A stretch of 64,000 nt of DNA from Hyphomonadaceae bacterium (GCA_019747815.1 JAIEQJ010000050.1:62001-126000); one strand, 5' to 3'; numbered from the stretch's first letter, positions 1 through 9,241 are shown. Made by a program: numbers and translations. The notes: generated by a model from the letters alone, not told the origin.

Positions 1-561
1 GTCGTCGCCCCACACGTTGTTGAGCAGCTGTTCGCGGGTGAACACCCGTCCGGGCGCCTGCATCATGAACTCCAGCAGGCGGTAGTCGGTAGGGCCGAGG
101 TGCACCATCTGGCCGCGGCGCCTGACCACCATGGCGGCCCGGTCGAGCTCGATGTCGCCGACATTTATGACCTCGGCCATTAGCTGGGGGTTGGTGCGCT
201 GCAAAAGCCGACTGGCTCGCGCCACCAGCTCGTTGACCGAGAACGGCTTGACCACATAGTCGTCGGCGCCGGTTTCGAAGCCGCGCAGTTTGTCCGGCTC
301 CTCGCCGCGTGCTGTCAGCATGATGACAGGTAATGTTTGGGTTTTGGGCTTTTGCCGCAGACGCCGGCACAGCTCGATTCCCGACAGTCCCGGCAACATC
401 CAGTCGAGGATCAGCAGGTCCGGCACGTTCTCCTTGAGCCGGGCTTCGGCCTCGTCGCCGTGCATAACGGTTTCTACCACGAACCCGGCAGCGGCAAAGT
501 TGTAGCGCAGAAGCTCGACCAGAGCTTCATCGTCTTCGACGACCATCACGCGCAGAGGCAT
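1..561 (-). CDS. phoB: Phosphate regulon response regulator PhoB (C-terminus cut by window edge)
   Basis: About 187 codons are visible, read from the ATG at 561. The first ~120 residues form a CheY-like receiver: an acidic E-D-D cluster near residue 10, the phospho-acceptor Asp in LLILDWMLPG, a conserved Thr in VIMLTARG, and Lys in VVKPFS. A winged-helix OmpR-type DNA-binding domain follows (GPTDYRLLEF, then RVFTREQLL) and is cut at the window start. PhoB activates Pho-box promoters under phosphate starvation. It follows phoU by 18 bp and is the last visible gene of pstSCAB-phoU-phoB. The usual kinase gene phoR is not in the window. Confidence 0.95.
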   Translation of the reverse strand, partial: MPLRVMVVEDDEALVELLRYNFAAAGFVVETVMHGDEAEARLKENVPDLLILDWMLPGLSGIELCRRLRQKPKTQTLPVIMLTARGEEPDKLRGFETGADDYVVKPFSVNELVARASRLLQRTNPQLMAEVINVGDIELDRAAMVVRRRGQMVHLGPTDYRLLEFMMQAPGRVFTREQLLNNVWGDD

Positions 562-579
562 TGCTCGTCCATTGCTCCA

Positions 580-1290
580 TCAAGACTGCGGGGAACGCAT
601 GGCGCTCGACTCGTCGGCTTTGGGGCGTTCGGCTGAAAGAGTGTCGCCGGTGACGACGTAGTGCGCCGTCTCGGCGATATTGGTGGCATGGTCGCCGACG
701 CGTTCCAGGTTCTTGGCGCAGAACAGCAGGTGCGTGCAGAAGCCGATGCTGCGCGGGTCTTCCATCATGTAGGTCAGCAGCTCGCGGAACAGCGACGTGA
801 ACAGGACGTCGATGGCCCCGTCGGCCCGCCACACATCCAAAGCGCCCTCGTCATCGCGGTTGCGATAGGCGCCGAGTACAGCCGACAACTGCTCGCCTAC
901 CCGGGTGGATAGCGTACCCAACCCGGACGCGACATTGACCGGGGACGGCTGGTCGCCGATCGCGATCACGCGCTTGGCGACGTTCTTGGCCAGATCGCCC
1001 ACGCGCTCCAGATCGTTGGCAATGCGAATGGTGGAGATGATCTCGCGCAGGTCGATGGCCATCGGCTGCCGCTTGGCAATGGTCGCGACGGCTTTCTCCT
1101 CTATCAGATGTTGCAGATCATCGATGTTCCGATCCGCAGCAATGACCTGCTGAGCAAGCTGAACGTTGCGTTCCAGCAGCGCCTTGGTCGCATCGGCCAA
1201 CGAATGGACCGCACGCTTGCCCATCTCGCCGATCATTCCGGCCAGTGTCTGCAGGTCGGCATCAAAGGATGCAACGGTATGTTGGGTCAT
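580..1290 (-). CDS. phoU: Phosphate-specific transport accessory protein PhoU
   Basis: A 236-residue all-helical protein with the two PhoU repeats; each carries an acidic E/D-x3-D-type motif (NDLERVGDLA and KNLERVGDHATN). PhoU sits at the inner face of the Pst transporter and signals phosphate sufficiency to the PhoR-PhoB system. I chose the ATG at 1290, which gives the usual family length. An in-frame GTG at 1350 overlaps the pstB stop as GTGA and would add 20 residues, so translational coupling to pstB remains possible. Confidence 0.95.
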   Translation of the reverse strand: MTQHTVASFDADLQTLAGMIGEMGKRAVHSLADATKALLERNVQLAQQVIAADRNIDDLQHLIEEKAVATIAKRQPMAIDLREIISTIRIANDLERVGDLAKNVAKRVIAIGDQPSPVNVASGLGTLSTRVGEQLSAVLGAYRNRDDEGALDVWRADGAIDVLFTSLFRELLTYMMEDPRSIGFCTHLLFCAKNLERVGDHATNIAETAHYVVTGDTLSAERPKADESSAMRSPQS

Positions 1291-1346
1291 GACAGGTGGT
1301 TCCCCGCTTCTTGGGCCGGTGCGTGCAATGAGGCGTGAGAGCAGGC

Positions 1347-2159
1347 TCACCCGAACCGTCCGGTGATGTAATCCTGTGTGCGCTTGTCCTTGGGGTTGTT
1401 GAAGATCACGTCGGTTGGCCCGTCTTCAACGAGATTGCCCAGGTGGAAGAATGCCGTGCGCTGAGAAACCCGGGCGGCCTGCTGCATGGAATGCGTAACG
1501 ATGACGATCGTGTAGATTTTGGCCAGCTCCTCCATCAACTCTTCGATGCGAGCCGTGGCGATGGGGTCCAGAGCGGAACAGGGCTCGTCCATGAGGATGA
1601 TCTCCGGCTCGACGGCAATCGCCCGCGCGATGCATAGGCGCTGCTGTTGGCCACCCGAGAGTCCTGTACCGGCGTCGTGCAAGCGTTCCTTGACCTCATC
1701 GAACAGGCCTGCACGCTTGAGGCTGGAAACGACGATTTCCTCCAGCGCCGACTTAGACGTGGCCAGGCCATGAATTCGCGGGCCATAAGCGACATTCTCA
1801 AAAATCGATTTCGGGAACGGGTTTGGTTTTTGGAACACCATGCCGATGCGCGATCGGAGTTCGACGACGTCCACTTTCCGATCGTTGATGTTCTCTCCGT
1901 CGATGACGATGCGACCGGTGACCTTGGCGATCGCAATGGTATCGTTCATGCGATTGATGCAGCGCAGGAAAGTCGTCTTGCCGCAGCCGGAAGGTCCTAT
2001 GAAGGCCATGACCCCGCGCTCCGGGATGCCGACGTTGACGTCTTTCAGGGCCTGCTTGGCACCGTAAAAGACGTTCACATTCTCAGCCCGCACTTTGACG
2101 GCGCGCTCTATCATCTCATGCGGCGCGTCGCGTAGACTGAACTTAACTTGCGCATCCAT
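1347..2159 (-). CDS. pstB: Phosphate ABC transporter ATP-binding protein PstB
   Basis: A 270-residue ABC ATPase. It has Walker A (GPSGCGKTT), Q-loop (VFQKPNPFP, the phosphate-type Q-loop), signature LSGGQQQR, Walker B ([13 protein letters not shown]) and H-loop (VIVTHSM). It powers high-affinity phosphate import through PstC/PstA. The ATG at 2159 has a GAAAGG Shine-Dalgarno about 8 nt upstream; an in-frame TTG at 2186 is less likely. The gene lies 30 bp after pstA. Confidence 0.96.
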   Translation of the reverse strand: MDAQVKFSLRDAPHEMIERAVKVRAENVNVFYGAKQALKDVNVGIPERGVMAFIGPSGCGKTTFLRCINRMNDTIAIAKVTGRIVIDGENINDRKVDVVELRSRIGMVFQKPNPFPKSIFENVAYGPRIHGLATSKSALEEIVVSSLKRAGLFDEVKERLHDAGTGLSGGQQQRLCIARAIAVEPEIILMDEPCSALDPIATARIEELMEELAKIYTIVIVTHSMQQAARVSQRTAFFHLGNLVEDGPTDVIFNNPKDKRTQDYITGRFG

Positions 2160-2189
2160 GTCCCGTACCTTTCGAAAGGGCGACAAGCG

Positions 2190-3134
2190 TTACCACTGCA
2201 GCTTCTTGCGCAGCCGGTAGCGGAGGTAAATTGCTATCCCGTTCAAACCCAGCGTCAGCAGCACCAGGACGAGTCCGGCAGCGGCCGCGTTGGCGTGGAA
2301 ATCGTCACCGGGACGCGACACCCAATTGAACGCTTGGATGGGTAGCACCGTGAAACCGTCCCATAGCCACTGGAAGGATATGAACGGGGGCTCGGAGGTT
2401 ATGGGTGGCGTGGGCAGGAAGGCGATGAAGGTGAGCGCACCGATGGTAATCAACGGCGCAGTTTCGCCCAGCGCGCGCGAGACGCCAATGATGACGCCGG
2501 TTAGAACACCGGGCATGGCCGCAGGCAGCACATGATCGCGTGTCACCTGCCACTTGGTGGCGCCCAACCCCAGCGCAGCTTCCCGCAAGCTATCGGGCAC
2601 CGCCCGGATCGCTTCACGCGTCGCCACGATGATGATCGGGAGGATCAGGAGCGCCAACGTCAAGCCTGCGGTGAAGATGCTGCGGCCCGTGCCAAAGCCG
2701 TAAACGAACAGACCGAGCGCCAGCAATCCATAGATGATTGATGGTACGCCAGCGAGGTTGGACACGTTGATCTCGATAATATTGGTCAGGAGATTCTTGC
2801 GTGCGTACTCCTCAAGATAGATGCCTGCGGCCACACCCAATGGTATGCCGATGGCGCCCGTCACGAGAATGACCAGCAGGGAGCCGACCCACGCGGAAAG
2901 AATTCCAGCGATGTTGGCGCGCCGTGAGGGGAAATTGAGAAAGAAATCCCAGGACAGCCGCGGCAACCCTGAGTAGGCGAGATCAAACAGAAGCGCGCCC
3001 AAGGCAACAAGGCCGACGAGCGTGGCGAGCAACCCGACCACCTTAAAAATCCGTTCGCGACGGTGTCGGCGCGCGGTTGGAGCGTGGCGCTTGCGCGGGA
3101 CACCACGCGGAACGCCAATGTCGATGGCTGTCAT
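2190..3134 (-). CDS. pstA: Phosphate ABC transporter permease PstA
   Basis: A 314-residue membrane permease with about six predicted transmembrane segments and the ABC coupling loop (EAALGLGATKWQV, the EAA motif). The N-terminus is Arg/His-rich and cytoplasmic. Its ATG shares the A of the pstC stop (TGATG), indicating translational coupling. With PstC it forms the phosphate channel in the inner membrane. Confidence 0.95.
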   Translation of the reverse strand: MTAIDIGVPRGVPRKRHAPTARRHRRERIFKVVGLLATLVGLVALGALLFDLAYSGLPRLSWDFFLNFPSRRANIAGILSAWVGSLLVILVTGAIGIPLGVAAGIYLEEYARKNLLTNIIEINVSNLAGVPSIIYGLLALGLFVYGFGTGRSIFTAGLTLALLILPIIIVATREAIRAVPDSLREAALGLGATKWQVTRDHVLPAAMPGVLTGVIIGVSRALGETAPLITIGALTFIAFLPTPPITSEPPFISFQWLWDGFTVLPIQAFNWVSRPGDDFHANAAAAGLVLVLLTLGLNGIAIYLRYRLRKKLQW

Positions 3135-4042
3135 CAATACACCTCGCGGTATCTGGCTCGCAGCCAGAACGAGAAGATGTTGAAGGCGAGTGTGAGCAGG
3201 AAGAGCATAAGCCCCGCAGCGAAGATCGATTGGTAGGGCAGCGAACCGTGCGGAAGGTCGCCCAGCGCGACTTGCACGATGAACGCGGTGATGGTCGCTG
3301 CCGGTTCGCGAGGATCAAGCGTCAGGTTCGGTTGCGTTCCGGCGGCGATCGCCACGATCATGGTCTCCCCGACGGCTCGCGATATGCCCAACACAAATGC
3401 AGCAGCGACCCCGGAGGTGGCGGCGGGAAGTACTACCTTCACAGCCGTTTCCAGTTTCGTCGCGCCCAGGCCGTACGATGCATCGCGCAAACCCTGCGGT
3501 ACCGCCCGCATGGCGTCCTCGCTGAGTGACGCGACGTAGGGAATGATCATGATGCCGATGACGATGCCGGCGGAAAGCATGTTGAAGCCGGGCAAACCGG
3601 GCACAATCTTTTGCAAGATGGGGGTGACAAACAGCAGCGCAAAAAAGCCGTACACGACGGTCGGTACGCCAGAAAGCAGCTCGAGCGTCGGCTTGATGAA
3701 CTCGCGCACTCTAGGACCCGCGAATTCGCTCAAGTAGAGCGCTGCCGTCAGTCCAAGCGGCGCCGCGACGGCGAGCGCGACGAGCGTGGACACCAGCGTC
3801 CCGCAAAGGAGCGGCATGATACCGTAACGCGGATCGGCAAAGAGGGGCGTCCACACCGTGTCAGTAAGGAAAGTGATAACAGGGACATGCTCAAAAAAGG
3901 CCGCCGACTCGTAAAGAAGAACAAACACAATCCCGCCGGTGACCAAAACGGATGAAGTTGCCGCAAGGAACAGAGCAGATTCAATGATGCGCTCGCGTAT
4001 CCGAATGCGACGTCGTTGTGCCGCAGAGAGTCTGGATGCCAT
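3134..4042 (-). CDS. pstC: Phosphate ABC transporter permease PstC
   Basis: A hydrophobic permease of 302 residues from the ATG at 4042, with the PstC EAA loop (DASYGLGATKLET) and about six transmembrane helices. An upstream ATG at 4066 would add eight residues, but the region just before it is buried in the 11-bp stem-loop at 4070-4096 and shows no ribosome site. The ATG at 4042 has GGGA nine bases upstream, so I prefer it. It is the membrane partner of PstA. Confidence 0.94.
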   Translation of the reverse strand: MASRLSAAQRRRIRIRERIIESALFLAATSSVLVTGGIVFVLLYESAAFFEHVPVITFLTDTVWTPLFADPRYGIMPLLCGTLVSTLVALAVAAPLGLTAALYLSEFAGPRVREFIKPTLELLSGVPTVVYGFFALLFVTPILQKIVPGLPGFNMLSAGIVIGIMIIPYVASLSEDAMRAVPQGLRDASYGLGATKLETAVKVVLPAATSGVAAAFVLGISRAVGETMIVAIAAGTQPNLTLDPREPAATITAFIVQVALGDLPHGSLPYQSIFAAGLMLFLLTLAFNIFSFWLRARYREVY

Positions 4043-4069
4043 GAACTTGTTTCCCGCTCGTCGCATGGA

Positions 4070-4096
4070 CAGGGGAGAACTGGTCGTTCTCCCCTG
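4070..4096 (-). terminator. pstS-pstC intergenic stem-loop
   Basis: A perfect 11-bp inverted repeat (CAGGGGAGAAC / GTTCTCCCCTG) with a 5-nt loop lies between pstS and pstC. No U-run follows on the minus strand. Such a structure after a binding-protein gene usually attenuates readthrough or protects the upstream mRNA, so PstS would be made in excess of the permease. That role is inferred. Confidence 0.6.
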
Positions 4097-4128
4097 CCAC
4101 GGTTGATGGCGACAGCTTTGCGTCTTGC

Positions 4129-5136
4129 TTACATTTTCGGCGTTCTTTTCAGGATCTCAGCGACCGGAAGGCCAACCTCGGGGATGCCGCCAAAGCCGGA
4201 GCCCACCTGGGCTGCCTTGAACCTGGCAATGCCCATTTTGTACGCTTCATCAGGAAGTGGCAGATACTTGACCTCCCTGATCAGAGCGGGACCCTTGGTC
4301 ATGGCGAACTCGACGAATTGAGCAACCTCAGGCTTGTCCGCCGCCTTCTTGCTTACGTAAATGAACAGTGGGCGCGCGAGCGGATTATAGGTGCCAGCGA
4401 GGACATTCTCGAGCGACGGCAGCACGCAGCCTTGGCCCTTGCCCCAGTCAATGCCGAGGGCCTTCATTTTTGCCTTGTGCGGCTCATAATAGGCAAACGG
4501 GATGTAGCCGAGCGAATTGGCGTCGTTCTCGATGCCGGTCACAAGCACGTTGTCATCCTCGGAAGCCGTGTAATCACCGCGGCTCGCCTTGGCTTTGCCG
4601 ACGATCGCCTCAGTGAAATAGTCGAACGTTCCCGAATCAGCGCCTGCACCGTAAAGCTTGATCGCTTGATCCGGCCAGCTCGGATCAGCGTCTTTCCACT
4701 TCATCACCTTTCCTTGCGCGCTTGGCTCCCAGATGGTCTTGAGCTGAGCTACGGTGATGCACTTGAGTGTCGTATTCTTTGGGCTGACGGCAACGGTGAG
4801 TGCGTCAAAGGCCAGGGGCAGCTCGTAAAAGTCGATGCCTGCCTTTTTGCAAGCCTCAATTTCCTCTTTCAGGATCGGCCGCGATCCATTGGAGATGTCT
4901 GTCTCGCCGCGGCAGAATTTCTTAAAGCCGCCACCGGTGCCAGAGATGCCGACGGTAACGCGGATGGCGCCCTTGTTGGCTTTCTGGAATTCCTCGGCAA
5001 TAGCCTCGGAGACCGGAAATACCGTACTCGATCCGTCAATAGCTATGGTCTTGGCTTGGGCAAGGGCCTCATTGCCCGTCAGCAGACTTCCGCCAACGGC
5101 GGCAATCGCTGCAAGGCTGAGAAATTTGAATTTCAC
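4129..5136 (-). CDS. pstS: Periplasmic phosphate-binding protein PstS
   Basis: A 335-residue binding protein with a Sec signal peptide (hydrophobic core, then NEALAQA, cleavage near residue 27). Phosphate-binding segments are IDGSSTVFP near the N-terminus, the ISGTGGGFKKF loop and GAGADSGTFDYF. It captures phosphate for PstCAB. It is the first gene of the operon and lies behind a candidate Pho box. Because arsenate resembles phosphate, its specificity matters in an arsenic island; that is inference. Confidence 0.96.
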   Translation of the reverse strand: MKFKFLSLAAIAAVGGSLLTGNEALAQAKTIAIDGSSTVFPVSEAIAEEFQKANKGAIRVTVGISGTGGGFKKFCRGETDISNGSRPILKEEIEACKKAGIDFYELPLAFDALTVAVSPKNTTLKCITVAQLKTIWEPSAQGKVMKWKDADPSWPDQAIKLYGAGADSGTFDYFTEAIVGKAKASRGDYTASEDDNVLVTGIENDANSLGYIPFAYYEPHKAKMKALGIDWGKGQGCVLPSLENVLAGTYNPLARPLFIYVSKKAADKPEVAQFVEFAMTKGPALIREVKYLPLPDEAYKMGIARFKAAQVGSGFGGIPEVGLPVAEILKRTPKM

Positions 5137-5225
5137 GGGGGATCTCCCTGATTGACTGCGGTCACTGACCGCTTCTCACAATGACGAGACAACTCGTCAT
5201 CGGCGCACCCTCGTAGCAGTGCAGC

Positions 5226-5243
5226 ATTACACGTTTGTGACAG
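5226..5243 (-). promoter_or_regulatory. Candidate Pho box upstream of pstS
   Basis: On the minus strand the sequence reads CTGTCAC-AAAC-GTGTAAT. The first repeat matches the CTGTCAT consensus at 6 of 7 positions and the second at 5 of 7, with the 4-bp spacer and 11-bp period expected for PhoB. It lies about 90 bp before the pstS start. Apart from this site I saw no gene in the 5137-5473 gap. Confidence 0.55.
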
Positions 5244-5473
5244 TCGCAAGCTGTTGATAACTCGCGAGATGTGCCGTTTTTTGCTCCCGACTCGGAGCGC
5301 GGGCGAGCGCCTGAGGCGCTGCAGTTGACAGGTCAGCTTATGGTCGCCCGCAGTATGGCTCGCCGGCGGGAGACGACGACCGAAGTCGTAGACTTTCGGC
5401 GCGACCTATCGGGAGGAAGTTCGTGCCACAACACGCCCCACGTCGCCTCTGACATTGCTCATACAGATGCTGC

Positions 5474-6097
5474 TCAGGCGCCATCCCATCTGGTCAGTAA
5501 GTGGCGGGAGGCGAAAGAGCGGGGCGTTCGTTGCTTGACCGGAGTACCAACGCCGACGAAGCATAAGAGCTGCTCGTCAGTCCCAAGTCGAAGTGCGGTG
5601 TGGACGATCTGCGAGCGCGCTTTTGCGCCGCTGACCGCCATGGCGCCGAATCCAAGCGCATGCGCGGCGAGCAAGAAGTAACCGAGTGCCGCGCCGGCGG
5701 TCGCGAGCTGTTCCGGGGATGGAACATCGGGCACGTCGAACGTCAGGCGGGTCACAAGAGCAAACAAAGTTGGAGCATGCATCGCGCGCTCGCGGGCGCG
5801 AAGGAGGTCGTCATGTGATGCAAACGGATTACTGTCCTGCTCGGCGGCAACGAATGCGTCTGCAAGAACGGGCCGACCCCGCGACATGACTTGAATAAAT
5901 CGAAACGGTTTCAGGCCTCCGTGGTCTGGGGCGGACGCCGCGGCATCGATCATCACGGCAACTTCGCCTTCAGTCGGGCCAGGTGTCAGGAGATGTCGGG
6001 GCGGAACGGAGCGCCGGCGGAGGATTGCCTCGATCACATCGAGCTTGGATGAAAAAGAAGCACCGGCCGCTGTTCTAACATCAGCCGCGCTCGTCAT
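5474..6097 (-). CDS. Nitroreductase-family flavoprotein (AoxC-like)
   Basis: A 207-residue protein of the NAD(P)H-dependent nitroreductase fold. It has the N-terminal FMN phosphate-binding arginines (RRRSVPPR), the PDHGGLKPFRF segment and a C-terminal GVGTPVKQR loop. The ATG at 6097 has GGAG eight bases upstream. It follows aioA on the same strand by 81 bp. Several arsenite-oxidase operons carry a nitroreductase-like gene (aoxC in Herminiimonas), so it is probably part of the aio operon. Its reaction in arsenite oxidation is not established and the substrate cannot be read from sequence. Confidence 0.85.
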   Translation of the reverse strand: MTSAADVRTAAGASFSSKLDVIEAILRRRSVPPRHLLTPGPTEGEVAVMIDAAASAPDHGGLKPFRFIQVMSRGRPVLADAFVAAEQDSNPFASHDDLLRARERAMHAPTLFALVTRLTFDVPDVPSPEQLATAGAALGYFLLAAHALGFGAMAVSGAKARSQIVHTALRLGTDEQLLCFVGVGTPVKQRTPRSFASRHLLTRWDGA

Positions 6098-6158
6098 GGG
6101 CGACACTCCACACTGATCGAAAGAGCGACCCGGAGAGGTCCCGGGCCGCGAGTTGCAA

Positions 6159-6178
6159 CGAGCTCTGGGGAAAGCTCG
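6159..6178 (-). other. Stem-loop directly after aioA
   Basis: A 6-bp perfect inverted repeat (CGAGCT / AGCTCG, 8-nt loop) begins one base after the aioA stop codon. A GC-rich imperfect hairpin lies just beyond it. Without a U-run it is more likely an attenuator or mRNA-stabilising element than a full terminator, which would lower nitroreductase expression relative to aioBA. Confidence 0.35.
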
Positions 6179-8641
6179 CTAGGCCTTGTATTCCTGGCTC
6201 TTAAAGCTCAGATGCCTCACCCCCGCAGGCGCAGCAGCGAGTTTTCTGATGTTGGCCCACGTCTGCTTGTAATTGGGCAAAATGAGTTCATTGGTGCCGG
6301 CATTGATGACGTTGCCCTGCACCCCGGTTGGATACGCAAACAGCATGAAGGTGTGACCCTTCTTGGCTGTGGGTGTGGGATAGACCATCGCCTGAGTGGA
6401 GCCGTCGTCGTTGAAGATTTCGACGAGATCGCCCTGCGCCACTTTCAGCTCTTTCATGTCATCGGGGTTCATCTCGATAAAGGGATATGGCCAGCGGTCC
6501 ATAAGGAACTCGTTGTCCTGATCGAGATAGGCGCTCTGCCACACGTGGTTGGTGCGGCCGTTGTTGACCAGGTATTTGAACTTCTTCTTCTGCTCTTCCT
6601 TGCCGGGAGCCTGCAAGCCGCGCCATTTGGCCTCCATGAAGGTGGCTTTACCGTCCTTGCCGCCAAACTTGCCGTCGGCGTAGAGGCGTTTGGTGCCGAC
6701 GATCTTGCCGTCCTTGAAGGCCGTGGCCGGTTCCTGGAAACCATTGGTACCCATGGCGCGGAGGCGCTCGTAGGTGACGAACTCCCCACCCTTCTCATGC
6801 TTGTTGTAGCCGTCCATGAAGGCGTCTTCTTCGGTCTTCCAATCGAAACCCTTGAACTGGTCGGCGTACTTGGCATCGCCGAGTTCCCGCAGGACGCGCT
6901 CCATGTTGTTGGCGATGCGCGCCGCGATCAGCGCGTCCGGCATCGACTCACCGGGCGGGTCCATATAGCGCTCGGTCAAACGCATGCGCCGCTCACCATT
7001 CATGGAGGTGAGGTTCATCTCGCCGGAGGTGGCTGCCGGCAACCAGACCTGGCAAGCTTCGCCGATCTTGGTCGGCACGATGTCGACGTCGACGGCAAAC
7101 AGGCCACCTTTCTTGATGGCATCCACGATCGCTGCCACCAGGGCGGGCTTGTCGCCGGCCGGCACCGCGTTCATGGCATCCTTCACCATGTCGGTGCGCT
7201 TCTTGTAAGTCTGCTTGAACTTATGGGCGTTGAGCGTGGTCTTGTAGTGATCGCACGCCCAGATGTGGTGCACGCCGCCCTTGCCTTCGAGCAGTAGTTT
7301 GTCGACATAGGCGGCGGGCTTGCCGACGTGGGCGTCGGATGGACGTGAGTAGCCTTCCTGGTGCCCGCCCATGCGCACACAACCACCGCCGGGCCGGCCG
7401 ATGTTGCCGGTGGCCAGCGCCACGTTCACGATGGCGGCGTTGGTGCGATAATTGTCGTTGCCCCAGATCAAACCCTTCTCGTAGCAGAACATGGTGCGGC
7501 GACGCTTGCCGTCCTTCGGTTCGGCGATCCAGGTGGCGGCCTTGACGATATCCTCCGGCTTGAGACCGGTGATCGCCGCCGCATCCGCGATCGACGTCTT
7601 GTTGGCGGCAACCACCTTGTCGAAGTCGTTGGTGGACGCGGAGATGAACGCCTTGTCCTGCCAGCCCTTCTCCGCGATGTAGGTCAACAGCGCATTGAGC
7701 AGCACCATGTCGGTACCGGATTCGATGGCTAGGTGAAGCACGCGGTCTTTGCCAGCTTCGGTCTCGCAGGCCGCAACCGTGGAAGTCCGCCGCGGATCGA
7801 CGATGATGACGCGCGCAGGCGGATAGGCCTCACCGGGAAGCTGCTGCTTTTTTTTGTCCGCGCTGGTTCCGCGCAGGTTCGGAACCCAGTGGTTCAAGAA
7901 ATAATTGGTCTGCGTCTCGTAGGCGTTGGTGCCTACGGCCACGATCGTGTCGCAGAGTTCCGCATCCTCATAGCAATTGTTGAGCTCACCGACCCCCATG
8001 TCGCGGGTGGCGTGCACCTCTGAATTGTAAGCAGGGCGGTTGTGAATTCGGATATTTTTGACCTTCATGGCCTGGAAGTAGAGCTTGCCCGTGCCCCAGG
8101 TATTCTCGTATCCGCCGCCAGCGCCGCCGTGGTCGAACGCGGAAACGAACAGATTGTCCTCCCCGCCGGGCTCCTTGATCATCGCCACCGTTACCCGCGC
8201 GACGAGATCAAGCGCGTCGTCCCACGAAGTCGGCTGCATCTGGCCGTAGCGGAACACCATCGGCTGCGTCAGCCGCTGCTGCTGGGTGGCCCGCGCTCTC
8301 GAATAGCTCAGTTCGGCCATGCGAGCGCCACGTATCGATCCAAGGCCGGAGTTCACCTCGCAATCCTTGTCCGGCTTGATGACGATATGCACGTCCTGGC
8401 CGTTCTGTTGCACCACGTTGTACATCGAGGGCGCATACCAGGCGTCGGTCTCCGGATACTGTTGCTTGGAGAGGTCGGTCTTGAAGATGTTCTGGGCAGG
8501 CTCCGTGCCGCCCTGCTTGTTCACCGGCCAGGTGTAGGCGTGGTAGCCGCAGCCTACGATGCAGAAATGACAGGTCACATTTTGCTTCTTTGCGTCGGCC
8601 GGGATAATGGGCAGCCGGTCGATCTGGCGTTTGAATGCCAT
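6179..8641 (-). CDS. aioA: Arsenite oxidase large (molybdopterin) subunit AioA
   Basis: An 820-residue DMSO-reductase-superfamily enzyme of family length. Cys24, Cys27 and Cys31 (CHFCIVGC) form the C-x2-C-x3-C site for the [3Fe-4S] cluster typical of AioA. His200, Glu208 (IHNRPAYNSE), Arg423 and His427 (RMGGH) match by spacing the four substrate-site residues of Alcaligenes faecalis AioA (His195, Glu203, Arg419, His423). It oxidises arsenite to arsenate at the bis-MGD molybdenum centre and passes electrons to AioB. It has no signal peptide and would be exported with AioB. It follows aioB by 15 bp. No cytochrome c acceptor gene is adjacent. Confidence 0.98.
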   Translation of the reverse strand: MAFKRQIDRLPIIPADAKKQNVTCHFCIVGCGYHAYTWPVNKQGGTEPAQNIFKTDLSKQQYPETDAWYAPSMYNVVQQNGQDVHIVIKPDKDCEVNSGLGSIRGARMAELSYSRARATQQQRLTQPMVFRYGQMQPTSWDDALDLVARVTVAMIKEPGGEDNLFVSAFDHGGAGGGYENTWGTGKLYFQAMKVKNIRIHNRPAYNSEVHATRDMGVGELNNCYEDAELCDTIVAVGTNAYETQTNYFLNHWVPNLRGTSADKKKQQLPGEAYPPARVIIVDPRRTSTVAACETEAGKDRVLHLAIESGTDMVLLNALLTYIAEKGWQDKAFISASTNDFDKVVAANKTSIADAAAITGLKPEDIVKAATWIAEPKDGKRRRTMFCYEKGLIWGNDNYRTNAAIVNVALATGNIGRPGGGCVRMGGHQEGYSRPSDAHVGKPAAYVDKLLLEGKGGVHHIWACDHYKTTLNAHKFKQTYKKRTDMVKDAMNAVPAGDKPALVAAIVDAIKKGGLFAVDVDIVPTKIGEACQVWLPAATSGEMNLTSMNGERRMRLTERYMDPPGESMPDALIAARIANNMERVLRELGDAKYADQFKGFDWKTEEDAFMDGYNKHEKGGEFVTYERLRAMGTNGFQEPATAFKDGKIVGTKRLYADGKFGGKDGKATFMEAKWRGLQAPGKEEQKKKFKYLVNNGRTNHVWQSAYLDQDNEFLMDRWPYPFIEMNPDDMKELKVAQGDLVEIFNDDGSTQAMVYPTPTAKKGHTFMLFAYPTGVQGNVINAGTNELILPNYKQTWANIRKLAAAPAGVRHLSFKSQEYKA

Positions 8642-8656
8642 GGTTGGTTCCTCCCG

Positions 8657-9178
8657 TTAGAGCACGTTCGACAGACGGCCGTAGATGAGTTCGTCCACGC
8701 CTTCGGCAAAGATGTCGCCATTGGCTGCGACGCGGAGGGTGAACTGCGGCAGGTTCTGGGTGGCCTGGCCCATGATCTGCAGCCCGCCCTTCTCGCAATC
8801 GAACCGGGAATAGTGGCCAGGACAGTTCAGCGTCTTGTCGGCCGCCGCATAGTTGAGCGGGAAGCCCTTGTGCGGGCACAGCGTCGAGAACGCGACGATG
8901 TCACCGTCCGGGCCGGCGCCGCCTACAACACGCGCCCCAAGCTTGATCAGAATGCCGGGCGAGTCCTTGTCCGGATAGCTGACGTCCATCGGTGTGTTGG
9001 GCTTGAGCTGAGAGACATTGGCAAGCCGGTTGGACGGATACTCGACCCTTGCCGGATTTGGCTTGGCAACGGCCTGCCCGGGCAGCACCGCCGTGGCGGC
9101 GGCACCAGCCGTGGCCAGTACGCCCCTGCTCAAAAACTGCCGCCGTCCGACGTCAATGAGCTTGTCACAACCCTTCAT
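8657..9178 (-). CDS. aioB: Arsenite oxidase small (Rieske) subunit AioB
   Basis: A 173-residue Rieske [2Fe-2S] protein with a twin-arginine signal (GRRQFLSRG, hydrophobic stretch, AVA near residue 38). Cluster ligands are Cys101, His103, Cys119 and His122 (CPHKGF and CPGHY). The two cysteines that form a disulfide in some AioB proteins are Phe106 and Gly121 here, as reported for Rhizobium NT-26. It carries AioA to the periplasm through Tat and relays electrons. First gene of the aioBA unit, 49 bp downstream of the sigma-54 promoter. Confidence 0.97.
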   Translation of the reverse strand: MKGCDKLIDVGRRQFLSRGVLATAGAAATAVLPGQAVAKPNPARVEYPSNRLANVSQLKPNTPMDVSYPDKDSPGILIKLGARVVGGAGPDGDIVAFSTLCPHKGFPLNYAAADKTLNCPGHYSRFDCEKGGLQIMGQATQNLPQFTLRVAANGDIFAEGVDELIYGRLSNVL

Positions 9179-9226
9179 GGTCTTCCTCCCCTTCGTCAGG
9201 CGGATCGAGCCGCTGACTGACGCATC

Positions 9227-9241
9227 GCAATGCGCGTGCCA
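9227..9241 (-). promoter_or_regulatory. Sigma-54 (-24/-12) promoter of aioBA
   Basis: The minus strand reads TGGCACGCGCATTGC, an essentially perfect TGGCAC-N5-TTGC element with the required 12-bp distance between the GG and GC doublets. It would start transcription about 37 nt before aioB. The adjacent aioR gene encodes a sigma-54 activator, which fits. Confidence 0.9.

Noticed and set aside
8042-9220. Long plus-strand open frames opposite aioA and aioB
   Set aside because: These are shadows of high-GC genes; they have no family motifs, while the minus strand encodes complete AioA and AioB.
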